From positions 16,894 to 80,893 of the IMG/VR virus record IMGVR_UViG_3300020438_000019: DNA of 64,000 bases; one strand, given 5' to 3'. The stretch's first letter is position 1, and the number at the start of each line of letters is the position of its first letter. The notes beneath the pieces are model-generated. The model made no database searches, was not told the origin of the DNA, and saw only the letters and a program-made list of their open reading frames with translations. This document shows positions 1-10,320 of the stretch, piece by piece. Made by a program: the position numbers and the translations under genes. The stretch comes from a virus.

Positions 1-540
1 GAAGGATCTGGAGACTTCCCAGTTGATAATGACTTCCGTAGAATCGGACTTATTAAAGATCCACTGCAGTGGGGATCAACAAACTTTGCTACTGCAAACA
101 CCCTTTCTGGTGTATACGCCGTAAGAGTTAATGGAACTGGTCTTACTAGTTCTTCTTTCGGAAAAGATAATACAATCACACAAACTTTAAATGGTGGTGC
201 TGGAACTGCTAAAGGAACCGTTGTTTCTTGGACTGCAGATGGTAATGGTAATGGTGGTATTCTTAAGTACTTCCAATCACCTAAAGCACATACTGATAAT
301 GGAGTAGTAAGAGCATTTGAAAATAATTCAAGTTCTGCTATCGTTGATGGTGGTACTTCTGTATCAGTTAACCCTGATAGCACATACTCATCAACTACCG
401 AAGGCGTAACATTTGCAAGTGGTTTGGCGAATCCAGAGATAAAGAACAACTCTGGAGAACTCGTATACATAGAGAACAGGAGACTGATTACAAGAGCTGC
501 TGACCAAATAGAGGACATCAAGCTCGTAATCGAATTCTAA
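1..540 (+). CDS. gp8: Baseplate wedge protein gp8, C-terminal part
   Basis: The frame is open from base 1 and ends at TAA 538-540, so only the last 179 residues are present. The C-terminus (around IENRRLITRAADQIEDIK) is what I recall for gp8 of marine T4-like phages, where gp8 bridges wedge subunits in the baseplate outside the tail tube. The visible part contains a Gly/Thr/Asn-rich stretch (roughly residues 50-120 of the fragment) that looks like an extra beta-rich insertion compared with T4 gp8. It lies just upstream of a DUF4815 structural gene, the usual marine T4-like order. The call rests on the C-terminal motif and position; a different baseplate protein is possible. Confidence 0.7.
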   Translation, partial: EGSGDFPVDNDFRRIGLIKDPLQWGSTNFATANTLSGVYAVRVNGTGLTSSSFGKDNTITQTLNGGAGTAKGTVVSWTADGNGNGGILKYFQSPKAHTDNGVVRAFENNSSSAIVDGGTSVSVNPDSTYSSTTEGVTFASGLANPEIKNNSGELVYIENRRLITRAADQIEDIKLVIEF

Positions 541-566
541 TCTTCCATGTTAGCTAATGGTTTACG

Positions 567-3500
567 ATGCCACAAAAGACGAATCTAAATGTAAGTCCAT
601 ACTATGATGACTACAGTGCGTCTAAGAATTTTTATCGACTTCTTTTTCGACCTGGATACTCAATACAAGCGAGAGAACTAACTCAACTTCAATCTGTACT
701 CCAAAATCAGATTGAATCTATTGGACGTAAACAATTTAAACAAGGTGATCTAGTTATTCCTGGTGAAGTAGGATTAAACAATAAACTAGATTACGTTAAA
801 CTTTCTTCTGTTACTGAAGTTGCAGTATCAGAGGGAGGTAATATTGTCTTCAAAAAGTATGATATTAAACAACTAGTAGGTCAGACGTTAAAGGGCATCA
901 CATCTGGCGTTACTGGTACAGTTGTATCCACTAGATATAGTACCACTACAACTGCAGACACACTATATGTAAACTATACTAGTAGTGGTAATTCTAATAA
1001 TGAGTCTACTTTTAGACAAGGTGAGACTCTAGAAGTTGTTGCTGGAGTAAATACTCCACTTATGGTAGTTGGAACTGATGGAAGTGTTCTACCTACATCT
1101 ATTACTTTAAAGGATCCTGATACTGATGTAGAGACCTCTATCACCAGTCCAGCAATGGGCTTTGCTTCTGCTGTACAAGTGGAAGAAGGTATTTACTTCG
1201 TTAATGGTCATTTTGTTCGTAATGATTCTGATCTTATAATTCTAGAACCATATATTGATACTCCATCTGCTAAAGTTGGATTTAAGATCACAGAGGCTTT
1301 AATCACTCCTGAAGAGGATGGAACACTCTATGATCAGGCAAGAGGATTTGCAAACTTTAGTGCTCCTGGTGCTCATCGTCTATCGATCACTCTAGGATTA
1401 GCTAAGTATGAGTATAATGCTTCTACAGATAGCAACTTCATACAACTTCTAACTGTTAAGAGGGGATCTGTACAGAAGAAGGTTAAACAAGCAGAATACA
1501 ATGTAATTGAAGAGACTCTAGCTAGAAGAACATATGATGAGTCTGGTGATTATGTTGTTGAAGCATTCCCAACAGAATTAAGAGAGTATTACCAGAAAGA
1601 CGGTAACAAAGGTCTTTATGGTGTAGGTGTTGATGGAACGGTTAATGGATTAACTGTTACTGAAGCATCACAAAAGATGATTGCAGCAGTAGGAGTTGGT
1701 AAAGCATATATTAAGGGTTATGAGATTGTTAATAAAGAGAGTAAGTATCTAACTGTTAACAAATCAAGAGAATCACTTGAGAGAGATAATATAACTCTTA
1801 AGCATAGTGGTCTTGCAAGCTTCTATCTAACTAACACTTATAATTCAGTTCCTTTAAATTCATTTGATGCTGAGTTAACATCATATCCAACATTATATCT
1901 TAATAGTACATTTGGTGATGGATCATTAGGTCTTAATGGTACAGAAGATAAAACTGATGGTAAGGTAATAGCTTCTCACAAGCAAACTCGTAATAGAAGA
2001 GCATTTACATCTGATGCTGATGTAGCAATCAAGACTGTACTTATTAATATTACATCAACTGCTGCTGGTACAACATTTAGCGAAATAGTACCAACTTCAT
2101 GGGAATCATCACATGGAAGTTTCTGGGTAAGAAAAGGTGGTTCTGGTAATGCTAATGAAGCAGTAGAAATTACATCTCTTGCTTATTCCAAATTTAGTGG
2201 TTCTAATGCAGACTTCCCAGCTTCGTTTAAAGGAAGTTCTTCTTATGTTGAATTCACTTTTATCGGACCAAGAGATATTGTTGATACACATTTGAGAGAT
2301 TTCACTACTGTTGATAGTGGTACTGATAATAGAACGAGACTTTATTTCTCAGAAAATGGAGCAGAGCAATCTACTTCAACTGATGTATTTGGTTACATAG
2401 TTTCTTACAGTGAGATGATTGTTCCTACAATTGGTCTTGCTAAGCCTAAGGACTTCCATTTACAAGAAAGAGGTGTTGGATTTAATCCAGATTCTGATAC
2501 TATTCTTTCTAAAGGAAGAATTGCTGGAACAAGTAAATACAATACGACTTTCAAGATGTCGTATTTCAACCCAACATTCTTAACTAAGATAACTGTAGAT
2601 AGTGATATACCAGCTCCTTCAGCAGGTAACATTCCATTCCAAGCTGGTACTTATATTACTGGTAGTAAGAGTGGTGCTTATGGAGTAATAGAAGGATCAC
2701 CAAACGGTCTTCTATCTTCTGGTAATAGAATTTATTGTAAGGTTCTTAATGGAGAGTTTGTTCAAGGAGAAACTATATTTGACGAGAAAGGAAATTCTCT
2801 AAGGATTGCTAGAGAGAATACTATATCCCATTTTGTAGTGGATCATAGAGGAAATAACTATGGTGCATTAGAGACCTTAATTGTAGATGGTGTATCATAT
2901 GATACATCTGTTATAACTTCTACGGTAGATTCTGCAGATGGTTATGCTGCAGCGTCTATTAAAAATAGAGATGCATTATCCAATGTCTACTCATCACCTC
3001 CATCAGTAGCTGTTAAGACTACTTCTACTAGTTTTGTTGCTGGTAATGAAGCAATAGTACGTGCTGTATTGTTTAAGAATGTCGTACAAACATACACACC
3101 ACAGAATGTTAAGTCTATGTGGGCCAGATTTGGTGTAGCACCTGTAGGAGCTTTAGCACCTAATCTATTCACTAGTGATGTTGAGTTGTTTAGAGAGAAG
3201 TATGTTACTAGTACTACTATAACTGACTTTAGTTTTAGTGGTGTAGAGGGCAACCAGTATATTGAGTGTACAGGTTTTGGTGGTGATGCATCGAAGAGTC
3301 TTGTACAAGGAGATTTGGTTCAGTTTAGTGATGCAAACAACAACCTTATTCAGGCAATAGTACAACAGGCAACATCACCACAAGGAACTAAGAAATCAAG
3401 AATATACTTAGATTCTTTACTTCCTTCTACTATAAGTAGTACAACTGTACTAAGAGTAAGACCAAAGATTGCAAATGGATCCAAATCTACTCTAATATTC

Positions 3501-6500
3501 CCAACTGGTAGTAAGCAAATTAAGTCATTAGTTAAAAATGTTGATGATACTGCTATTAAGTACTATCAAAGAAAAGATTTTGTACTAGATTCATCTTCTA
3601 CTGGTGGAACAGTAACATTTAAGGCACAGTTAGAATTTGGTACACAGAAATTTGTAGAGTTTAGAGAGACCAATTTTATTCTTACTGTTCTTAAGAAAGG
3701 AAATGCAACTGCTGTAGAAACTGGAGATATTGTATTCGTTCCATCTTCTGCTGTAGATGTTGCAACGTCTACTGATACTGCTAGTGGATTAACTGCTGGT
3801 AGCGTTAGTATAGCACTTCCTACTAATTATTTTGGTGCTCTTTCAGGTGGTACTGCTTATCCAACACTTAAGCTTACAGCAACATTAGAGATTACTAAGT
3901 CTAGACCTAGGTTGAAGACAATTGTTAAAAACAAGCAGATTGTTATTACTCCAGAAGGAGACAGGGTTCTTCCTCTAAGAGGACAGGATATCAATGCAAC
4001 TGAAATTAATGCAGTATCATATTCTGATGTTATTAAGCTTAACTATGTTTATGAAGGTTCCACAACTGCACCTCCAAATGTAGATACTGCTGGTAATCTA
4101 ATTAGCGGTACTGATGTAACTAGTAGATTCACATTTGATGATGGTCAACGTGATACTTTATATGATGTATCACGTATTGTTCTCAAACCTGGTTTTGATT
4201 TACCTAATGGTCAGTTATTAGCATCTTTTGATTACTTCGATCATTCACAAGGTGATTTCTGTGTGGTTGATTCTTATGTACATGAAGCAGGTGTTTCTGC
4301 TGATGATATTCCCACATTCAACTCATCTGTATATGGTATAACAAATCTCAGAGATGTTATTGACTTTAGACCAAAAGTTGATACTGAAGCTACCATCACT
4401 GGTTTCCAAGATAAGTCGATTTACACAGAGTCTTCTTTCAACGAATTTACTGGTAGTGGTGGTGTTGTTTCTAGTTGTCCAGCATCAGATTCAAATCTAC
4501 CTTACACTATATCATTCTATCAGAATCAATATCTTGATAGAATTGATGGTATCTTCTTGACTAAGAAAGGTGAATTTATAGTTAAGGAAGGTAACTCTTC
4601 ACTTAACCCATCAAGACCAGAGGGTATTGATGATGCTGTACCTTTAACTTATCTTTACATACCTGCATATACTACAACAAGTAATGATGTTCGTGTTATC
4701 CCTGTTGATAACAAGCGTTATACAATGCGTGATATCGGTAAGTTAGAGAAGCGTGTAGAAAGGTTAGAGTACTATACACTCCTCAGTGTTCTTGAGCAGC
4801 AAGCATTAAATATGCAGATCAAGGATGAAGTAGGACTTGAAAGATTCAAGAGTGGATTTGTTGTAGATAACTTTGAGACTCATAAGGTAGGTAACCTTAA
4901 GTCTATTGATTATAGGTGTTCTATTGATACAAAGCAATCTGTATTGAGAGCACAGTCTAAAGAAGACTCATTTGATCTTGTTGAGGTTAATACAAAAGAA
5001 GATGAAAGAGTAGTTTCTGGATATAGGAGATCTAGTGATGTTATTACTCTTCCATATTCTAATCTATCGTTATTAGATAATAGCTTTGCTACAAAGACTA
5101 TTAACCCAAACCCATTTGTTGTTATTCAATATGTTGGTGATGCATCCCTCGATACACCTGTAGATTCATGGTATGAGAATACTGATGCTCCTTTAATATC
5201 TGATAACAATACTTCACTCTATACTATATTCCTTGCTAAGGATAATGTACGTGATGCATACTCAAGCTTGTATAATTCTTATTCAGTAAACTGGGTTGGA
5301 TCAAATCAGAACTTCTTTAATATCGGACCTCTTTCTGATATTAACTCAGATCAAGTATCATCTACAGTTAAGATTGCTAATGTAGCAAGTTCATCTAATA
5401 TCAGTCCACAGAATAATGAGACTGGTAAAGGTATTAATACGAAGTTAGTTGGTGAGACTGCTGTTGCTACTTCATTGCAGCAATTTGCTAGATCTAAGGC
5501 AGTTAAGTTTACTGTTCGTAGGATGAAGCCTAATACAAAGATCTATCCTTTCATAGAGGGTAGGAGTGTTAGTAGATGGACTACTCCTGATCTAAGATTT
5601 ACAGGAATTCCTGGTAATTCATTATCAACATTTGGATCTGATATTATCACAGATGATGGTGGTAATGCTAGTGGTCTTATTATAATACCTAATGGTTATG
5701 CCCCAACACAAGGAACTACTTGGAATAACTATATCTACAATACAAGTTACGATACCACTTCTGAACAGTTACAATTCACAACTGGTGAGAAAACAATTAG
5801 ATTTACTTCGAGCTCTACAGATAGTAATAAAGACACTGTAGAAACATACACTGAAGTTAAGTACTACCCAACAGGTATACTACCTGCTAATCCTGGTAGT
5901 ATCGTTTCAACATTACCTGCATACCTTAAGTCTAACGAAGGTAAGCAGATTGTTGATCTTGATACAAGTACACAGAAGAAACCAAGTCCATTAGCACAAA
6001 CATTTAAGGTAGAAGGATATGATGGTGGTGTATTTGTTACTAGTTTGTATCTCTTCTTCAATAAAAAGGCATCTAAGGTTCCAGTAAGAACTTATATTAC
6101 TAATACAGTAAGTGGTAAGCCAGGAACTTATATTGTTCCTGGTACAGAGAAGACTATTTCTCCTGAAACCAAGTTAAAGTTTTATGTATCACAAGAAACA
6201 TCTCTTGAGGTTGGTGAAATTGTAACTGGACAAATATCAGGTGCTACTGGACCTATATTTAAAATATTTGATAGAACTGGTATTGAAGTATTACCAGGAG
6301 CTGCAGATAAGATTCCAGTATCAGCAGATCAGGTATATACACTAGTTCTTTCTAATAACAATGGTAATTCGTTCCAATCAGGGGAACAACTTATTGCTCC
6401 ATCAATAACTCTAGCGAATAATACAAATAACACTTCAATATCTGTTAGTATTGCTAAGGATTCTGGATCAGTTGTTGATCTTAAGGTCATTAGTGCTGGA

Positions 6501-8780
6501 TCTAATTATGATAGTGCAGCAATGACTATTGAGAGTCCACAGTTACCAGGTGGTACTACTGCAACTGGAACACTAGGAATATCTGGTGGTAAGTTATTCA
6601 ATTCTGAAGTTTCTATATCTGGTTCTGGATATACAAGTTCTCCATCTATTGTTATTGCTGGAACTGGTTCTGGTAATGCTGGTGCTGCTGTAGAAGCAGT
6701 TGTAGATATTGATACACCTGCAGTTAGAATGGGTGTAGCGACTAATTTGGTAACTGATGTTGCTGGTAGTGTATCAACTGATTTTGAATTTGATTATCCT
6801 GTATATTTACAGAATGATACAGAGTATGCTTTTGTTATCGAAACCGATTCTACAGATTATGAAGTATGGGCTTCTGAAGTTGGAGAACCTGCAGGTTCAG
6901 GAACTGTTACAGTACAACCTGGATTGGGATCTGTTTATAGATCACAGAATGTAGATTCTTGGACAGAGAACCTTAAGGAAGATATTAAGTTCCAGCTTAA
7001 CAGAGCAGAGTTTGATATTTCTAGGACTGCTAGTGTTATGTTAACAAACGATAACATAGGTTATGAAACTATGGATGCTAATTCCATACGTACAAGTGCT
7101 GAAGCAAGTAGTAGTGCAACTCTAGAAAGATTTAGAGGAAATAATAAGTATATTGAAGTTACACATAGAGATCACGGATTTGAAGATAGTGGTAAGTCAT
7201 TTGCATTCTTCAAGGGTCTTAAAGAGACTGGTGGTATCTCAGCATCTTCTATGAATACTACATTATTCACAGTTGAGAACTCTGGTATTGATTCATTTAA
7301 TATTGTATCTACAACTAATGCAAGCTCTAATGCTATTGGTGGTGGATCAGGTGGATTAATTTCTCTCAATAAGAAATTTGAGAAATTGTATGCTGATATT
7401 GGTTATCTATCATTCCCACAAACAAAAATAGAATCATCTGTTAAAACAACTAACATAGTTTCCGCAGATAGTGGTCCTGTTAATTATGGTTCTTATTCTC
7501 AATCTGATTATGAAAAAACATTTATTAAACAAGAACATTTCTTTATAAACCAGAAGGTGTTAGCTTCTAGAATTAATGCATTAAGAAATGATATTGCAAA
7601 TTCTTTAGTTTATAAGTTAGATCTTTCATCTACTCAATCAACACTATCTCCTATTATCGATCTTAGAACTAGTTCTGTTAAGACTATATCTAATAGGATC
7701 GAGAATCCTACTGGAAGTGAGAATAGGTATGGTAGACAGAATCAAATCGTAAAGCTTTATCCAATTGTTACATTTGCTATAACAGGTCATAGTGGTGCTG
7801 CTATAACAGTTCCTCAGGCTATCAATAGTACAACTGTAGCTGCTACATCAGAGGTTGCTGATATTGCTGGTGGTGCTGGTACTGTTATAGGTTGGGATAG
7901 TGGTACAAGTACAATGACTGTTCAGGTAACTAATGAAGGAACCTTTAAAGCAAGAGAAGTACTAACACTTGGAACTGATACATCTTTGAATTGTACAGTT
8001 ACAGATGCTGGATCCAGTCTTAAAACACCTACATTTACTGTAGGTACAACTGTTAATCGATACAACGAACAGCAAACAACAACTTCAGATACTACTGATG
8101 ATCTATATCTAGATAAGATTAGTGGTGTAGTTGTTGAATGGGATGCTAAGACTCAAGAACTAGTATTGTTTAATAATAAACAACCTATCAATGATGACTT
8201 TACTTCTAAAGTAACAGCACTTTCACCTTATGAAAGAAAGAAGGATCCAACAGATCAACAGAATGATATATTCAGGGTTACTGATCTACTTAGTTTTGTT
8301 GGTCAAGAAGCTAATACTGAAACTTGGTGGGAAGTAAAAACTGCAACATTACAAAATGGTGTGGGGTATGTTTCTGAAGATTCCTCTAAGAATACTTCTG
8401 GTGTTGCTAAGTATGTTACTAAGGAAATTGCTATAGAGAATCCAGGTACATCAATCGATGTTAAGCTTACTGCTAACTTAAGAAATATTGATGATATTAA
8501 AGTTCTTTATAAGATTAAGGAAGAATCAAGCGAAGTTAATTTTGATGATATTGAATGGAAGTTCTTTAATGAAGATGGTAAGGCTGATATTGAATTAGCT
8601 CCTACTCCAGAGAATGAAATATCTGGTCTCTTTGAGAAGCAAGATTCATATCAGGAGATTCCATTTAGTATCTCTAACTTACCTGAGTTTACTTCCTTTG
8701 CAGTTAAGGTTGTTATGAATTCTGATAATCCAGCATACGTACCTAAACTACAAGATATAAGAGCAGTAGCATCCTTCTAA
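567..8780 (+). CDS. Very large DUF4815-type virion structural (baseplate-associated) protein
   Basis: A 2737-residue protein. Its N-terminus (residues about 10-50, with KNFYRLLFRPGYSIQARELT) matches the DUF4815 signature found in large phage structural proteins. Directly after gp8 in this order it probably belongs to the baseplate or its periphery, in the place where T4 has its large wedge protein gp7; that equivalence is inference. Most of the chain is beta-rich, with Thr/Ser/Gly/Asn repeats. Residues about 1970-2045 hold a GSGY-type Gly-rich module also seen in gp14 and gp18. Around residue 2200 there is a HGF-type module common in phage fibres, followed by a helical stretch (about 2320-2360). 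ATG 567 has no clear Shine-Dalgarno. The next gene starts on the last base of its stop. Confidence 0.8.
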   Translation: MPQKTNLNVSPYYDDYSASKNFYRLLFRPGYSIQARELTQLQSVLQNQIESIGRKQFKQGDLVIPGEVGLNNKLDYVKLSSVTEVAVSEGGNIVFKKYDIKQLVGQTLKGITSGVTGTVVSTRYSTTTTADTLYVNYTSSGNSNNESTFRQGETLEVVAGVNTPLMVVGTDGSVLPTSITLKDPDTDVETSITSPAMGFASAVQVEEGIYFVNGHFVRNDSDLIILEPYIDTPSAKVGFKITEALITPEEDGTLYDQARGFANFSAPGAHRLSITLGLAKYEYNASTDSNFIQLLTVKRGSVQKKVKQAEYNVIEETLARRTYDESGDYVVEAFPTELREYYQKDGNKGLYGVGVDGTVNGLTVTEASQKMIAAVGVGKAYIKGYEIVNKESKYLTVNKSRESLERDNITLKHSGLASFYLTNTYNSVPLNSFDAELTSYPTLYLNSTFGDGSLGLNGTEDKTDGKVIASHKQTRNRRAFTSDADVAIKTVLINITSTAAGTTFSEIVPTSWESSHGSFWVRKGGSGNANEAVEITSLAYSKFSGSNADFPASFKGSSSYVEFTFIGPRDIVDTHLRDFTTVDSGTDNRTRLYFSENGAEQSTSTDVFGYIVSYSEMIVPTIGLAKPKDFHLQERGVGFNPDSDTILSKGRIAGTSKYNTTFKMSYFNPTFLTKITVDSDIPAPSAGNIPFQAGTYITGSKSGAYGVIEGSPNGLLSSGNRIYCKVLNGEFVQGETIFDEKGNSLRIARENTISHFVVDHRGNNYGALETLIVDGVSYDTSVITSTVDSADGYAAASIKNRDALSNVYSSPPSVAVKTTSTSFVAGNEAIVRAVLFKNVVQTYTPQNVKSMWARFGVAPVGALAPNLFTSDVELFREKYVTSTTITDFSFSGVEGNQYIECTGFGGDASKSLVQGDLVQFSDANNNLIQAIVQQATSPQGTKKSRIYLDSLLPSTISSTTVLRVRPKIANGSKSTLIFPTGSKQIKSLVKNVDDTAIKYYQRKDFVLDSSSTGGTVTFKAQLEFGTQKFVEFRETNFILTVLKKGNATAVETGDIVFVPSSAVDVATSTDTASGLTAGSVSIALPTNYFGALSGGTAYPTLKLTATLEITKSRPRLKTIVKNKQIVITPEGDRVLPLRGQDINATEINAVSYSDVIKLNYVYEGSTTAPPNVDTAGNLISGTDVTSRFTFDDGQRDTLYDVSRIVLKPGFDLPNGQLLASFDYFDHSQGDFCVVDSYVHEAGVSADDIPTFNSSVYGITNLRDVIDFRPKVDTEATITGFQDKSIYTESSFNEFTGSGGVVSSCPASDSNLPYTISFYQNQYLDRIDGIFLTKKGEFIVKEGNSSLNPSRPEGIDDAVPLTYLYIPAYTTTSNDVRVIPVDNKRYTMRDIGKLEKRVERLEYYTLLSVLEQQALNMQIKDEVGLERFKSGFVVDNFETHKVGNLKSIDYRCSIDTKQSVLRAQSKEDSFDLVEVNTKEDERVVSGYRRSSDVITLPYSNLSLLDNSFATKTINPNPFVVIQYVGDASLDTPVDSWYENTDAPLISDNNTSLYTIFLAKDNVRDAYSSLYNSYSVNWVGSNQNFFNIGPLSDINSDQVSSTVKIANVASSSNISPQNNETGKGINTKLVGETAVATSLQQFARSKAVKFTVRRMKPNTKIYPFIEGRSVSRWTTPDLRFTGIPGNSLSTFGSDIITDDGGNASGLIIIPNGYAPTQGTTWNNYIYNTSYDTTSEQLQFTTGEKTIRFTSSSTDSNKDTVETYTEVKYYPTGILPANPGSIVSTLPAYLKSNEGKQIVDLDTSTQKKPSPLAQTFKVEGYDGGVFVTSLYLFFNKKASKVPVRTYITNTVSGKPGTYIVPGTEKTISPETKLKFYVSQETSLEVGEIVTGQISGATGPIFKIFDRTGIEVLPGAADKIPVSADQVYTLVLSNNNGNSFQSGEQLIAPSITLANNTNNTSISVSIAKDSGSVVDLKVISAGSNYDSAAMTIESPQLPGGTTATGTLGISGGKLFNSEVSISGSGYTSSPSIVIAGTGSGNAGAAVEAVVDIDTPAVRMGVATNLVTDVAGSVSTDFEFDYPVYLQNDTEYAFVIETDSTDYEVWASEVGEPAGSGTVTVQPGLGSVYRSQNVDSWTENLKEDIKFQLNRAEFDISRTASVMLTNDNIGYETMDANSIRTSAEASSSATLERFRGNNKYIEVTHRDHGFEDSGKSFAFFKGLKETGGISASSMNTTLFTVENSGIDSFNIVSTTNASSNAIGGGSGGLISLNKKFEKLYADIGYLSFPQTKIESSVKTTNIVSADSGPVNYGSYSQSDYEKTFIKQEHFFINQKVLASRINALRNDIANSLVYKLDLSSTQSTLSPIIDLRTSSVKTISNRIENPTGSENRYGRQNQIVKLYPIVTFAITGHSGAAITVPQAINSTTVAATSEVADIAGGAGTVIGWDSGTSTMTVQVTNEGTFKAREVLTLGTDTSLNCTVTDAGSSLKTPTFTVGTTVNRYNEQQTTTSDTTDDLYLDKISGVVVEWDAKTQELVLFNNKQPINDDFTSKVTALSPYERKKDPTDQQNDIFRVTDLLSFVGQEANTETWWEVKTATLQNGVGYVSEDSSKNTSGVAKYVTKEIAIENPGTSIDVKLTANLRNIDDIKVLYKIKEESSEVNFDDIEWKFFNEDGKADIELAPTPENEISGLFEKQDSYQEIPFSISNLPEFTSFAVKVVMNSDNPAYVPKLQDIRAVASF

Positions 8781-8977
8781 TGGATATCCAAGTAGAAGGT
8801 GAGGACGGTCTTTATAGAGACTCGAAAACTGGTGCTATAATTAATAAGGATAAGAAAGCATTTGATCAGATTAGAGCAGCAAGAGCTCGGTCAAGATACT
8901 CTGATATTGAATTGCAGATGGTAAAATCCGAACTAGCTGAGCTAAAATCGATGATCCATGCTATAATAAATAAGTAA
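8780..8977 (+). CDS. Small conserved-looking helical protein
   Basis: A 65-residue protein of unknown function. The start ATG shares its A with the TAA stop of the DUF4815 gene (TAATG), pointing to coupled translation and to a link with that structural protein. The first 25 residues are polar (VEGEDGLYRDSKTGAIIN) and the rest is predicted helical, with heptad-like spacing in the last 25 residues (IELQMVKSELAELKSMI), so a short coiled coil is likely. Small proteins like this follow large structural genes in marine T4-like phages and may be chaperones or minor virion parts; that is inference. Confidence 0.7.
   Translation: MDIQVEGEDGLYRDSKTGAIINKDKKAFDQIRAARARSRYSDIELQMVKSELAELKSMIHAIINK
8965..8972 (+). 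promoter_or_regulatory. Candidate late promoter (AATAAATA)
   Basis: AATAAATA fits the NATAAATA late -10 box used with gp55-type sigma factors in marine T4-likes. It overlaps the end of the preceding gene and ends 20 bases before ATG 8993. It could be chance in AT-rich DNA. Confidence 0.4.
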
Positions 8978-8992
8978 GATCGATCACTTATC

Positions 8993-9235
8993 ATGACCCA
9001 AACACCAAATGCTGCTCCTATGGAACCAGCACAGTTGAGAGAAGAGTTTACTAAACAACTTTCTGATGCTAACGATAAAATTACTAAGGCAGAGACAGAA
9101 CTTATTCGTCTTAGAGAGTATCGCACAAAGCTTCAGGGTGGACTAGAAACCCTTGGTATTTTATCTGGTGAGGTTAATGCTGAACCACTACCAGTACCAG
9201 AAACGGAAACACCCGAAACACCTCCAACTGAATAA
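8993..9235 (+). CDS. Small coiled-coil protein
   Basis: An 80-residue protein. Residues about 12-55 are strongly helical and heptad-like (LREEFTKQLSDANDKITKAE onward), followed by a flexible Pro/Glu/Thr-rich tail (PVPETETPETPPTE). Function unknown. It lies between large structural genes and directly before a hairpin terminator whose left arm overlaps its stop codon, so it closes the transcription unit that starts upstream. A late-type motif stands 20 bases before the start. A role as a minor virion or assembly protein is inferred only from position. Confidence 0.7.
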   Translation: MTQTPNAAPMEPAQLREEFTKQLSDANDKITKAETELIRLREYRTKLQGGLETLGILSGEVNAEPLPVPETETPETPPTE

Positions 9236-9273
9236 CAAAGTTCCCCCTCGCTAAATAGTGAGGGGTTCTTTGT
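9235..9273 (+). terminator. Two-part hairpin terminator
   Basis: CCCCTCGC (9244-9251) pairs with GTGAGGGG (9258-9265) around a TAAATA loop. An outer arm, ACAAAG (9235-9240), pairs with CTTTGT (9268-9273). A short T-rich stretch follows on the right arm. The left arm starts on the last base of the preceding stop codon. The loop contains a late-promoter-like motif. Confidence 0.7.
9251..9257 (+). promoter_or_regulatory. Candidate late promoter, CTAAATA class, inside the terminator loop
   Basis: CTAAATA lies 23 bases before ATG 9281. The same heptamer stands before ATGs or other gene starts at 32142, 37497, 40139, 44967 and 49045, which supports a promoter role. It coincides with the loop of the terminator at 9235-9273. 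Confidence 0.4.
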
Positions 9274-9280
9274 ATGTACG

Positions 9281-9616
9281 ATGGCTGCTATACCAATAAA
9301 TTTAATTTGCGAGAAAGGAACTGACTTTAATGCAACCTTTAATATTCAGAATGAAGCGAATACAACACCGTTAAATTTAACTGGTTATAGTGCTGTAGCG
9401 AAATTGAAAAAGAGTTTTACTTCATCTACATCAACAGACTTTACAGTTGACTTTCCAGACAGATATAACGGACAATTATCAATAGCCCTTCCTAATGCTA
9501 CATCAACTACCTTAGAAGCTCGAAGGTATGTTTATGATATTCTCTTGACTGCACCTTCGGGTACTAAGTCTAGAGTTATTGAAGGAATACTAGAAGTAAC
9601 ACCTGGAGTTTCCTGA
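9281..9616 (+). CDS. Small beta-rich virion protein, fibre/baseplate-upper-protein-like
   Basis: A 111-residue all-beta protein. Its pattern (GTDFNATFNI, then LNLTGYSAVAKLKKS, then NGQLSIALP, then RYVYDILLT, then GILEVTPGV) is typical of small phage proteins with a BppU-N-like or Ig-like sandwich that attach fibres to a baseplate. This assignment is from pattern alone. The ATG has no evident Shine-Dalgarno but follows a late-type motif by 23 bases. Its stop TGA shares a base with the ATG of the next, fibre-like gene, so the two are probably made together and may interact. Confidence 0.7.
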   Translation: MAAIPINLICEKGTDFNATFNIQNEANTTPLNLTGYSAVAKLKKSFTSSTSTDFTVDFPDRYNGQLSIALPNATSTTLEARRYVYDILLTAPSGTKSRVIEGILEVTPGVS

Positions 9617-10320
9617 TGCCTACCTATAATGTATCAGTACAATCTCAAAACTATAATATAGTTTCTGAGGCTAAGAAGAAATTTGCAGTTGGTGTAAATT
9701 ATGATATTCCTGCAAAATATTTGCAGAATAACAATGAGGTTCTTGATGATTTCACTGCTCAGTTCGATGGAACTAAGACAGAGTTTGATCTAACAGAAGG
9801 AGGAACTCCATACTTTCCAACAAATGAAGGACAGTTGATTGTTTCTATCAATGGATTACTTCAACATCCAGGAGTAGATTATACTGTTAGTGGGAGTAAG
9901 ATAATATTCCCAACTCCACCTTCTGCTGGAGATAAACTTTTCACTGTTGCTCAATCAACAACTGCAGATCTTACCAGAACAATTAACTTTGTTTATGGTA
10001 GTGGTTCTGTAGATATGAACACTGGAGAAAAAGGTGAACTACAAATAGATGTAACTGGAAGAATCCAGTCGTGGACACTAACTTCTGATGTGGTTGGTAT
10101 TCTTATTATGGACGTACAGAAATGTACATTCAATGATTTTCCTAACTTCCAGACTATATGTGGTGGTGATAAACCAACCATTAATGGAAACTTGAAAGCA
10201 TCTGGTGATGTTTTAACTAATTGGGATCAAGATTTAATGGCTGGGGATATGCTACGGTTCCGAGTTGATCAGGTAAACCAGATCAGGAGATTTATGTTAT
10301 CTCTTAAAGTTTTCCTTTGA
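9616..10320 (+). CDS. Tail fibre-like virion protein
   Basis: A 234-residue protein with two recognisable phage-fibre parts. Residues about 45-120 hold the NGLLQHPGVDYTVSGSKI module common in fibres of T4-like and T7-like marine phages. Residues about 145-234 resemble a C-terminal fibre domain (GDKPTINGNLKASG, then MAGDMLRFRVDQ, then MLSLKVFL) that often closes adhesins. Residues 1-45 would attach it, perhaps to the 111-residue partner encoded just upstream, whose stop codon overlaps this start. It may help in host recognition, but the exact place on the virion cannot be read from the sequence. Confidence 0.75.
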   Translation: MPTYNVSVQSQNYNIVSEAKKKFAVGVNYDIPAKYLQNNNEVLDDFTAQFDGTKTEFDLTEGGTPYFPTNEGQLIVSINGLLQHPGVDYTVSGSKIIFPTPPSAGDKLFTVAQSTTADLTRTINFVYGSGSVDMNTGEKGELQIDVTGRIQSWTLTSDVVGILIMDVQKCTFNDFPNFQTICGGDKPTINGNLKASGDVLTNWDQDLMAGDMLRFRVDQVNQIRRFMLSLKVFL

